The notes beneath the pieces are model-generated. The model searched no databases, was not told the DNA's origin, and saw only the letters and a program-made list of their open reading frames with translations. From the NCBI GenBank assembly GCA_964023275.1, contig OZ029923.1, forward strand, positions 10,058,238 to 10,122,237: a stretch of 64,000 bases of DNA, written 5' to 3'. Positions 24,870-35,282 of the stretch are shown here, piece by piece. The stretch comes from Norana najaformis (lineage: Eukaryota; Annelida; Clitellata; Crassiclitellata; Hormogastridae). The translations under genes and the position numbers were made by a program. Each line of letters opens with the position of its first letter. The first letter of the stretch is position 1.

Positions 24870-24883
24870 GTTGCCTAGGTAAC
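24870..24883. promoter_or_regulatory. X-box-like palindrome that doubles as splice acceptor
   Basis: GTTGCCTAGGTAAC lies five bases before the fumarase ATG. It fits the RFX X-box pattern (GTNRCC, spacer, RGYAAC). It also contains CCTAG|GT, which would serve as the acceptor of a 5' UTR intron. Which role is real, if either, is inferred. Confidence 0.35.
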
Positions 24884-24887
24884 GAAG

Positions 24888-27800
24888 ATGTTACGTACTG
24901 GGTATATTCATCTGTTTCGCACTGTTGTCAAGCAACAATCCATCCTGGTACGTGCTGCCACGACAACCAGTACGCCACCTGGTGTCAAACCATTCTTTTA
25001 CCAAGACCTTCTTGAACAGGAGAAGAAAGCTGAAGTTCCATGGAAAAAGTTATCAGGTGGTTAATTATTTAATGATTTTATTATTTACTACTTCTAGTAA
25101 CTTATGCAGATTGATATTAATTACTTTAATACTTCTATTGTAATTAACTGAGTAATTTATTTTGGTAGTAATCGTGCGGTTGATCAGTAAATGAATTAAG
25201 TAATTCTAATTTAATTACTAGGTGATTTTAAGGGCCATTAGTGAGTTAATTATATTGAAATTTATTAAATTATATTAAAATTTATTAAATTATATTAAAT
25301 TTTATTAAATTATATTAAAGTTTATTAAATTATATTAAAGTTTATTAAATTTATTAAAATTTATTATGGGCTGAGTGCACCTCTGAGCAGGTATCTTAAA
25401 GGGGCACCATACAAATGCTCATAACGATTATTATTATTAATATTATCATTATTATTATTATTCTTTGGCAAGGTGATTATGTTTCGACTGTCGACTTCGA
25501 GGACAAGAAAGTTCTGCTTATCAAACCAGAGGCCCTGACGCTTTTGGCTGAGCAGGCGTTTATTGACGTTTCTCACCTTCTGAGATCATCTCATCTCAAG
25601 GTATATATGTGTCTGTACATTTTTGTTGCTCCTTTAAGAGGATGTCAGGAGGAGCTATATAAAAGCCATGTGAGCAGCTCTTGCCCAACTCCAAGGTCCT
25701 GATAAATAGCTAACCGAGCATAATCAAATGTTCTCAGTACGCAAAGAAGTAAAAGTTGTGAGAAACAGCCTGTTCACAGGTGCTCAGTCAGAACTAAACT
25801 GATGAGGCAGTTATGGTAAGGTTTGGCTCCAAATTTGAGATCCAAAGGCCAGGCAGATAGACAGGCAGATGGCTTTGGTGTGTGCAGTTTAGAATTGGAT
25901 CAGCCAGACCATACGTTAGGAAGACAGTGTTTAGGTAAAACGGTTTGTGCCTGGGTATTTATGTTTCTGTTTTACTGATTTGTTTCTAATAAGTTAGATG
26001 TAGTCTTTGATTTGAGGCACTTGTTTCGTTTTCTTAGGTCCTTGAGCTGTTGGATAAGCCCCAAGGTCCTGGACAAGGACTTGCAATAAATTTGCTCACT
26101 GTTGCCAAAACCAAATTCTGCCACTTGTAACTTCTTTATGGACAGATCTTCATTATAAACGAGGTGGTATTTTAACAATTGGCGTTCAGTTGTACAAGTT
26201 CTTAAAAGAAGCTTTTCACGGTGTGAACAAAATTGTATTTTGATGTTTGCCATTCCAGTATATGTATTTTCTTTCTTAAATAGTTCAAATCTTTTGCATA
26301 GAGTTATTTCAAATCTTTCACGTTATCAGCTCACCTTAATACACACCATTATAGAACTGTTATATAACCATGTTTCATAGCTTTTGCAAGGTATGTAATA
26401 GGGAAATACTAGGATGCATACATACAGCTGTGCACAGAAAGTCGTTGAAACATTTACAGCAACTTTCAAGCATTCTCAAAGATCCTGAAGCGTCGAGCAA
26501 TGACAAGTTTGTGGCACTGGAACTGCTAAAGAACGCCAACATAGCAGCTGGAATGGTTCTGCCTGGATGCCAGGACACAGGAACTGCAATCTGCATGGGT
26601 AAGTCATTATTTATTTACTTATTCATTGTATTTATTTATTTAGTTTGTATTTAATTAGTGGTTAAATCTGGAAAATTAAAAATTTAAAAATTGGTATGTA
26701 CGTATGCGTACGTACATATCCAAGCTTCAGACTAAACCTGCCACATAACAAGGGTTTTAAGTGGTTCAGAAGACAATGAATCTGTGTCAGAACCACTGCA
26801 ACTAACACCCAATCTTTCCTCACTTCATTATAAAAGCCATGATAGTGTCCGAGCCATTCCACACATCTACGACTTTTGCGCTGAGTAATTTCTGCCCTAA
26901 CATTAATACAAAATTAAGTAATAAGTTAATGATTGTGCTTTCTAGGAAAGAAGGGTCAGTTTGTTTGGACGGAAGGCAGGGACGAGGAATCTTTGTCCCG
27001 TGGAGTCTACAATACGTACACGACTCACAGCCTCAGATATTCCCAGGTCTTCTAGTCTAATCTTATCTAATTTGTCTGGTAACTTTCTGAGATCTGCCAG
27101 GTCTTTGAGTCTTGTCCATGCTTTACACGTGTTACTGAAGTAGCATTATTACCTTACCTTACCTTATCTTTTAATGCATGGATGTGCAGTAGTCTACAGG
27201 TTAGTGTGCTAGACTGTCAACCCAGCTTCAAATCCCGAGTAGAAAGCTGTTTCAGTATTTCCGTACCTTGTAGTGAACATGGCTACAAAATGAGTACACT
27301 GACTGTACACTGACGGTGGGACCATCGGGGCGAGGGAGAGGACTGCCCACCTGCCTTTCTATGCCAAGGTTAAGAAAATGAGGCTGCTAACACTTAATAC
27401 CTATAGCTGACCCCTTGGTTGGCTTTACGGAACCTTCGTATTCTGTGGCTAAGAAAACAAAGTTGTCAATATTGCTTTCCCTTGGTTGCCTCTTGGGGAT
27501 AGTTCAAGAAACTTCTCTTTACTTTTCTATTTTATCAAGCATTTGAGATTTACCTGTATTACGACCATGAGTATGTAAGCCTACACCGGAAACTCTGTCT
27601 TTGGAAGCCGTATCAAGAACCAGCTTATGATGAGGTCCTGTTATAGCTTGTTTATTTTCTCTGATCCATGTCCCCAACCATGTAATATCAAAAAATCGTT
27701 GTATAATGAGTGTGTTTATAATGAGTCTTCAGTGTACATACTTATCAGGATGCTTGTATGCTGTTCTCATCATACTGTACCTTTCCTTGGTAGGTTGCAC

Positions 27801-30800
27801 CTCTCGACATGTACAACGAGAAGAACACTGGCACGAATCTCCCAGCCCAGATTGAGCTGTATGCCACTCCTGGCAACGAATATCACTTCCTGTTCATCGC
27901 CAAGGGAGGCGGGTCGGCAAACAAGTCTTACCTCTACCAGCAGACGAAAGCGCTGCTCACGCCCGAGAAACTTCTGTCGTTTGTCAATGAGAAGATTAAG
28001 GTTCATCTCAGTAGTTAACTGATTAGTTAACTGATTAGATTAATTTCTGTTTCTGGTTATTTAGGTCAGTTAGATAGTCTGTATTTCATTTATGTTTGGG
28101 CTTCTGCTGCAATCGAGTTTGGGTTTTGGAAGATATTTTTTGTTTTGCAAAGGATTGCTAGCGTTTTTATCAGTGTTTTTCTTGAGCAACCGGTGCTACT
28201 TGTCAGTCCGAGTAGTTCACCTGTAAAGGAAGTCTGGTTCTGTGGATGGGAATCCATGGTTGGACTACTGATGAGGAATAGCAGGGTATCATAAACACAG
28301 TTTCCAGAAGATCCGTCCACTAAGACAGAGAAGCAGCCTTTGGTGGATAAGCAATTTGAAAAAAGTAGGTCTGCATTATGATAACGACACTATATAAGTT
28401 GCTACCGTAAGTTGGATAAAATGAGCAAAAGAAATCTTGAAATATCAGTCTTGCAAGGATTTGAACTATAGACCTATGGCTTGATAGTCCAGAATGCTAA
28501 CCCCAGGCTATTGCATCAGCCTAACATGATGATGGGTTATTTTCAGACATTGGGCACTGCCGCTTGTCCTCCGTACCATCTGGCTCTGGTGGTTGGGGGA
28601 ACCTCTGCTGAATTCAACCTTAAAACGGTGAAACTGGCTTCGACCCACTACCTGGACGCTTTGCCAACAACGGGTCTGTTTGGTGTTCTGTTTATTCGGT
28701 TATTTATTTGATTTAAATAGATGTGATTAAAATTGATTAGAATCAGTGGAATTTGATTCATAACTCGAGAATAGATTAAAATAGATAAGATTAGATTTCC
28801 CTCATAATATTGGACTTTGATTGCCTAGGTAACGAACACGGCCGTGGCTTCCGTGACCTTGAGCTGGAGCAAAAGGTCCTTGAGCTGACCCGGAAAGTGG
28901 GAATCGGGGCACAGTTTGGCGGAAAATACTTCTGCCATGATGTCCGTGTTGTCCGACTTCCGCGTCATGGTGCGTCATGTCCAGTTGGACTTGGCGTATC
29001 ATGCTCTGCTGATCGTCAGGTAAGCCACAACTGTATTAACCTATTTTAACCCTATATATACATATTAACCCTGCCTACATTAACCTAGGTAACGAACACT
29101 GCCGTGGCTTTTTTAGGTGGGACGCGGTGGTGTAGTGGTATGGCCGTTGCCTCGTAACCGGAAGGTCGCGAGTTTGAATCTGCCTGAAGCCACTGTGTAA
29201 CTCTAACCGTAACCATCTATAAATATTTCTTTCTGTCTTTTTCTTTGGCTCTGTGTCTCTGTTTCTGCATCTGTCTCTTGCTGTCTTTTATGATTTATTC
29301 TTTGCCTAGTGGTATATATGACAGCCCTTGTTTTGTTTGTATTTTGGTTTATTTTCTGTCATTTTTCGATTAGCTTATCCACCATAGTCCTGTGGACTGA
29401 CCTTCTGGATATTGGCCTGATTGTGACTTGGCTTTGGTGTGCCGTCGGTTGATCCCTCGTGCATTTGACTTCGGCACTTTAGAAGCTACTATTTATTATT
29501 ACCCGGGTATTTTTATTTTTGGGTAGGTTCTTGGTAAGATCACAAAGGATGGGGTCTTTCTAGAACAGCTGGAAACCGATCCAGCACAGTACTTGCCAGA
29601 CGTCCCTGGAGAAGCACTTGGAGGAGATGTCGTCAAGGTATTCTGAACTTCGTTCTTAACCGTTTTCAGCTGTTTGGACTGTTTCAGTATTAAGACTTAT
29701 CAGGGATGTGAAATAGTCTAGTGGCTTGCATGCTGGTCTGTCAGTGAAACGGTTGGGATTTCAAATCCCAACCAGGGTAGAAATTTCTTTCAAGATTTCG
29801 GGTCCACTTGTGCCCCCATTAAACTCAGCTATATAATGAATACACTGTACACTGTCAGTGGGAAGATCCTTGGGTGAAGGAGAGGACTGGACACGGCCCT
29901 CATATGCTGAGGCTATGAAAATGAAGTTGCCAACACTGTATTCTTGTGGCTGCCTCTTGAGTTACTTGAGGGACTACTTCTTTCCTTTGACTGCACTATA
30001 ATTAATTAGAATAATGTACATGATTAATTAATATTGACCTATCTGCCTAATCAGTTGTAAGCATGAAGGCCAGAACTGGAACCAAGTTTTGCATTTGTGG
30101 AATGTTGATAGTGGGTTATTTCCAGGTGTATGACTGAGAATGAGGTGTTTCTCTCTTCCTATCTTTGTGTATCTGTATCTATCTCTGTAACTGTCTCTGG
30201 GTTTCTGTTCATGTCTGTCTGTATATCTGTCTCAATATCTCTCTGTTTGTGCACCTGTCTGTGTTTTTGTATCTTTCTCTGTCTCTTTCTGTATCTCTCT
30301 GGCCCGGGATCTCTCCATATCTGTCTGTATATCTTTCTTCATATCTTTCTCCATCTGTCTCTGTGTCTCTGTCCCTCTGTCTGTGTTTAGAGCCCTGTTC
30401 TTTCTTCATACTGGCTAGGTTAATCTGAATCAGCCAATGAAGGAGGTTCTGGCCGAACTGTCCAAGTACCCGGTCAAGACTCGCCTCAGTCTGTCGGGGA
30501 CCCTTGTCGTCGGCCGTGACATCGCCCACTCCATGCTCAAGGAGCGCCTTGACCGTGGCGAAAGTCTACCAGAATACATCAAGAACCACCCGGTCTACTA
30601 TGCCGGACCGGCCAAAACGCCTAAGGTGGGATCTGATGTTGATGGTAGAAATAGAACCTGAGTTCTAGTAGATTGCTAGTGATTTGCTAGTATATTGTTG
30701 GTTTTGTCGCTGCTGGGCATTTGTCCATATCAGGATTTACCGGTAGACATAATGATAGCTACATAGATGGATACGCGGAAATAAATAATTGTAATCGTAA

Positions 30801-32593
30801 TCTCGAAAAATTCCAAAGCTGAATGATGCATGGTACTGGCTTATTTCTTGAGCACTGCATCAAGTCAGAGGGGTTGTCCAAAGATACTGTGTGAAGTACG
30901 AAGTCCTGTTGCCAGTAGACCAGGACAACTTGTTCAGTTAGCTTAGATAATAAAGAGAGATTGAAGATAGGTTGGTTGTTAGAGAGATTTTCTTTATCAA
31001 GATTTGCTTTTTTAGAAGGCGAGTGACAAGAGAATATTTGAATATTTGAAAGTGAGGGGAAGCAACCAGTAGATAATAGATAGGTAGTATAGGTAGATCG
31101 ATAGATAGATAGGTAGATAGACAGACAGACAGACCGAAGATAATGGTAGTTTATTGTCTTTGGGAGTTTTTTCTTCTACCAATCATTGATTTATTTGTCA
31201 AGGGCTTTGCAAGTGGTTCGTTTGGACCAACCACCGCTGGTCGCATGGACTCCTATGTTGATCAGTTCCAAGCGGCTGGTGGCAGTATGATCATGCTGGC
31301 TAAAGGAAACCGTAGCAAGCAGGCAAGTTTTCTTGGCAATACATCTACATGTTACACTGAAAATTTCGTGAAAAGTAAGCTTGGAAATTTCTCAGGTGTA
31401 CTTAAAAAGCTAAGCGCAACTGGGCCAAGTCGTTTTCCTGAGCTGCCATTTGAAGAACGTGTGTGGCATTAAAATAAAGTGTATTTTCTTTGTTTGAAAG
31501 CAAAATCTGTGAATGAGGTGAAAATGCTGTTCGTGTTGTGTGCATTTCGAAGGCCATTCCAGGCAGGTGGCCCAGCTGCCAACCAGTGGCTGGACCATCT
31601 ACCTTTCTCTGATCTGTGTGACCATCTCGCCTGGAATGCTACACACGCCTTTCACTGACGCTGGAAAACTTGACTTTTGCCGAGGCTGGACTGGGAGTGG
31701 CTTTTGAGTAGAGATTCTAAAGAGGCGCTATATAAATGCTCTGAATGAATGAATTTGAAACAATATTCAGTTAATGCTGTTGAGTCTTTTATGTTTATTA
31801 TGTTTACTGTTACTTACTTTAAATATGCGATGGCAGGTCACAGGTGCCTGTAAGAAGCACGGCGGGTTCTATCTCGGATCGATTGGTGGACCAGCAGCCA
31901 TTTTAGCCCAGAACTGCATCAAGAAGGTGGAAGTCTTGGAATACCCAGAGCTTGGTAATTAATTAATTTAATGATTTATTTATTTATTTACTGCAGTTAC
32001 TATGTGCACAGTGTCTGGAAAACTGAACGTGAGGCGTGAGACAAATGTGCGCGAACAAACTGTCCAGGTCTCTACACGGTATCTGCTGAAACCAGTAATC
32101 GTTACATTAAATAGGCCACAGTTCCACACAAATAAGCACGTTTTATTAGTTATTAAATTACTCCAGATAAATTAAACTTTTGTTTATACACAAGGTTAAC
32201 AATGAGAGATGCTAAAAATAGTTCTTGAAAGCTGAGCGTGCTGAAGGATATTTCAGCCAAGAAGAAAAGCAGCCATGGGTATAAGTGTTGTGAATTCATT
32301 TTTTAGTCATGGTAACAGTGTTATGTTGTTGCCTTAGTAACAACATTATGTGGTTACCGTGGTAGCTTAGTGTCATGTTGTTGCCAACAGCATTATGTCA
32401 TCATGGTGACAACAAAGTCGCAGGCTTTCTTCTGTAACACAACATTATGGTGTTACCGTGGTAACATATCACTGTGCTGTTTGTTTCCTTAGGAATGGAG
32501 GCCATCTGGAGAGTGGAAGTCGAGGACTTCCCAGCATTCATCGTCGTTGACGATAAAGGAAACGACTTCTTCCAGGAGTGGCAGACTGAATAA
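24888..32593 (+). CDS. Fumarate hydratase, class I (4Fe-4S), mitochondrial-type
   Basis: Interconverts fumarate and malate in the TCA cycle. Twelve exons: 24888-25056, 25473-25600, 26460-26598, 26946-27046, 27794-28000, 28547-28673, 28829-29019, 29527-29637, 30419-30625, 31203-31322, 31837-31954 and 32493-32593. They give 572 aa with every junction in frame. It aligns end to end with bacterial FumA-type fumarases, not with the FumC/class II enzyme of vertebrates. The cluster cysteines are all present: Cys136 (GCQDTGTA), Cys255 (TAACPPY) and Cys341 (GASCPVG). Other hallmarks are [17 protein letters not shown] and [11 protein letters not shown]. The N-terminus ([15 protein letters not shown]) is basic, hydrophobic and lacks acids, suggesting mitochondrial import. 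Exon 10 ends CAG|GCAAGT, a GC-AG intron; exon 5 has a weak GTTCAT donor. The start is the first ATG with homology downstream; a 5' UTR exon is likely. Confidence 0.93.
25250..25365. repeat. 21-bp AT-rich tandem repeat
   Basis: TTTATTAAATTATATTAAA-type units repeat about five times in fumarase intron 1, just before an (ATT)n run at 25425-25462. Confidence 0.85.
25735..25865 (-). mobile_element. LINE tail fragment (family L), diverged
   Basis: Reverse-complement order CCTGTTCACAGG, then TTTGAGATCCAAAGGCCAGG, as in 39350-39510. It lies in fumarase intron 2. Confidence 0.5.
27183..27530 (+). mobile_element. SINE, family C, in fumarase intron 4
   Basis: tRNA-like head (AGTCTACAGGTTAGTGTGCT, then TTCAAATCC B box), middle ACTGTACACTGACGGTGGGA, and 3' part GAAAATGAGGCTGCTAACAC. 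It parallels 29700-29985. Confidence 0.75.
28435..28515 (-). mobile_element. SINE head fragment (family C) beside exon 6
   Basis: The complement of a family C tRNA-like head (GGATTTGAACTATAG, TTGATAGTCCAGAATGCTAA) ends about 30 bp before the exon 6 acceptor. Confidence 0.5.
29084..29110 (+). repeat. Duplicate of the exon 7 acceptor and exon start
   Basis: 27 bp differing at one base from 28824-28850, the exon 7 acceptor CCTAG plus the first 22 coding bases, lie 260 bp downstream in the next intron. They sit directly before a family B SINE. Splicing to this copy would reach an in-frame stop inside the SINE. Confidence 0.85.
29117..29210 (+). mobile_element. SINE head, family B
   Basis: GTGGGACGCGGTGGTGTAG, then CTCGTAACCGGAAGGTCGCG and a degraded B box GAGTTTGAATC. 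It matches the copy at 6662 and lies in fumarase intron 7. Confidence 0.75.
29700..29985 (+). mobile_element. SINE, family C, in fumarase intron 8
   Basis: This is the best preserved copy. It has head GTCTAGTGGCTTGCATGCTG, B-box region GGGATTTCAAATCCC, middle TACACTGTACACTGTCAGTG, and 3' part TGAAGTTGCCAACACT, then GTGGCTGCCTCTTGAG. Confidence 0.75.
30130..30392. repeat. CTGT/CTCT-rich simple sequence
   Basis: Degenerate CTGTATCTCTCT repeat in fumarase intron 8. Open frames here are Ser/Leu/Val/Cys simple peptides and are not coding. Confidence 0.75.
30783..30852 (-). mobile_element. LINE tail fragment (family L)
   Basis: ATTGTAATCGTAATCTCGAA, the reverse complement of the family L terminus, in fumarase intron 9. 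Just downstream, 31085-31135 is a (GATA)/(GACA) microsatellite. Confidence 0.6.
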
Positions 32594-32814
32594 ACAGACG
32601 AACAAGGAGACAGAAGCGACATCTAACCAACTGAACTTTCTTCCTGTTGAACTTGACAGATTTATATAGGGGTCCAGCCTCGGAGCTGGACAGTTACCAT
32701 TGCCAAAAGAAATTTAGATAAACCGGAAGAAACTCATTAAAATGCCATCTTTGGAAGCCATAACAAAAAAATTGTATAACCTGGAAGATGATTGGTTTGA
32801 ATTCTTACCTTGCA

Positions 32815-32955
32815 ATGCGAGGTGTGCTAGTTCAAGCCTTCCCTGAGGCAGTTGATTTTTAGGGACCTTGAGCAACTAGTTCACACGCAGTTCCTCAGCG
32901 CCATCAATTAATGCTTTGTTATTAGATAGCCGTGCCTAATAAATACACAAATACA
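32815..32955 (+). mobile_element. SINE, family A, plus orientation
   Basis: B-box-like AGTTCAAGCCTTCC, then AGGGACCTTGAGCAA, GCGCCATCAATTAATGC and ATTAGATAGCCGTGCC. It is the forward orientation of the family at 39540-39720. Confidence 0.7.
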
Positions 32956-34779
32956 TGTAGTGGTATGATTAAAAAATGTGTTTTGATGAGGTTATTTTCG
33001 ATCGGTAAACTGATTTTTGGATCCATGTTTTTGACCATATTAGGTTAGAATTCGTGTTGTAATGAAGCGAGTTAAAGTCTACGGTGTACTCGTGTAAAGT
33101 CGTGGAGTTGTAATCCTGGATGTGTTGTGTGAAATTGACGAATTTGCCAAAGGATGCTGTATTTTAAACCGATCCCTCGAGGTAGGGGCATGTAATTAAA
33201 ACCCAAAATAATACTTTTGCTGACTAATGTTGATAGGGGTGAGCAATACTTATTGTATCTTGCCTTACTTTGTCTGATGTTCCTTTCCAGCCTTTTGTTG
33301 GCCTTTTTTTAGTTTCCAAGCTTTTTTGGCGTTTTTACTCAGTACTTTCAAAGTTTGTTTCCCAGCTGTTATGACTTAATTTGCTTTCAGTGTTTAATTG
33401 GTAACCCTAGCCAACGTAATGGCTTCCCCTAAGTTGACTCGACCTTGAAGAGTGAAGAAGGTTGTTTGGTGTACATATTCATTAAAACTATATTCTGGTG
33501 TGTGTGTGTGTGTGGCCGAACATTTATAAAGTGCTGTTTTATTTATGGTGTGAGGCATACTGATGAAGGACTGTATTGTTTCTTTGTCTTTTTCATTGTA
33601 TTGGCTTCAATGTTTCGAGCGATTAGACGGCAAAGTTTTGTGTTAGATAAGTACAGTGTTAGGCTCGTTAGATGTTTTGAATGTCTTACTTTTAAATTAA
33701 TTTCATGGCTATTGTAGTTTGGTAGTTTGGTACTGTGTTGTTTTGACAAATGTAAGCTGGTACAGGGATTTCTTGGAGTCTTGACCAGGTTCTGATGTGC
33801 AGGAAACAAAGTTTTTGTAGTTATAATTTTTCTGTGATTGGTGCAGGATTGAAAAGCAGCCAAGATATAATCTTTGAGTGTTTCTGATAAGATTTATGAC
33901 AGATATTCGAAATGTTGTTTATATAAAATGTACAGATGTAAACAAATTTAAGCCACGCCCCTGGTGTTTCTAATCCCTCTTCAGACTTGATCTCAGAAAC
34001 GACAACGGCATCTTTTAGAAGAGTCCAATAAAACGGTGTAGGGCCCCGCTTTATAAGAGACCTTTTCTGAAAACGATATAGACCTTGAAATGTAGCCATA
34101 ATCTCGTATAGTGTGGTTCCGGTTTGAATCAGCCTTAAGCTTATTTTGCATCAGAAAAGTGGCAATGAACGTGAAAAGAATTTATTCTGTAAAAAATCAG
34201 TAAGCTGGGATTGTACAGCAGCGTACGTGAATTTCTAGCCCTCTAGGGGCCCAGTAGCTGGATAAAATTTACGATGTCTGAGATTGCAAGCACTGAAGGC
34301 GCGGAACCCTTAACGACTAGAGGGTCTGAGGAGCGTCGTCGTTAAGCGGCCCAGAGAGGGCTGTGGCGGAGCCGAGGAAGACAACGCACTTGAAACTTTC
34401 ATAGTAGTATGAATTTTGGCTACGCGTGGACTGCTCTGTTCAGAGTTAATCGTATCCAGCGACAGGTCTCGCAGGACAAGTCAGGGGTACCTAGAAACAC
34501 CTCGTCGGATGTACACGAATTCCCAGAGTAATTCGTGGTCTTGGCTCCGGAAGGCGTTCGGACCCCATGACAACCGCGGCCAGGTACATCACTAGCGATC
34601 AGCACTGAATACAGACTTATAAAATCATATTTCGCTGTACAAATTTAAAAAATGCACAAAGTCGCATCTGAAAAATATTTACAAAATATATGCATAAAAA
34701 ATTTGACTAATTTAAACTTAACTGGGCATCAAAATAGTTTCGCCATAAATGTAAATGTAGGCCTATAAATTTTTATAGA

Positions 34780-34895
34780 GACCGTATAGCCGCGACACTG
34801 TTCATATTCAACGAATTTATCGGGTGAGTTCCTTCAACGCCGCCGCTCGTTTGAATGGTTGCCACGCCATTGAAGGTTCCTGTGTAAGGACCGTG
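34780..34895 (+). repeat. Dispersed repeat shared with 63450-63560
   Basis: Both places share the order CACTGTTCA-T, GAATTTATCG-GTGAG, TCCTT-AACGCC, GTTTGAATGG and GCCA-GCCATTGAAGGT. The element type is unknown. Confidence 0.6.
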
Positions 34896-35282
34896 GTAGC
34901 CCAAGATTCAAATCTCCGAATTTAGCCACGATCGTTATTCACGCACATACAATGTAGGCTCATATATCCACCAGCATAACCTCTTTCTCAACTGAATCCG
35001 CAGTTTCAATGAGAGTCCAGTTCATATCAAATAATACCTAAGACAGCCAAATTCATTGGGCCCACACAAAATGCCATGATAAGGGTATATATTATTATCT
35101 TAAGAGTAGGGCCTGGAATTTTGTGTAGCTTTATTTTTCAGGCGTGGAAGTTTACTAGGTTTAGCTTCAAAGAATTTCAAAATTTATTGATAAATATTTT
35201 TAATGCGCTATATCAAATGGCTACCTGAGGTTATTTTGTTGCCGAGAGGGCTAGTGAGAGAAGCGCTGCTGTTGAAGTCAAG

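Larger units (their letters stand above)
32594..35282. other. Fumarase 3' flank and intergenic DNA
   Basis: The fumarase 3' UTR end is not located. Apart from the family A SINE at 32815-32955 and the dispersed piece at 34780-34895, nothing with coding character was recognised. About 34260-34400 is locally GC-richer, without a recognisable product. Confidence 0.4.

Noticed and set aside
32594-35282. Hidden gene between fumarase and NDUFB5
   Set aside because: Several short frames exist but none has conserved content, matching splice phases or recognisable domains.
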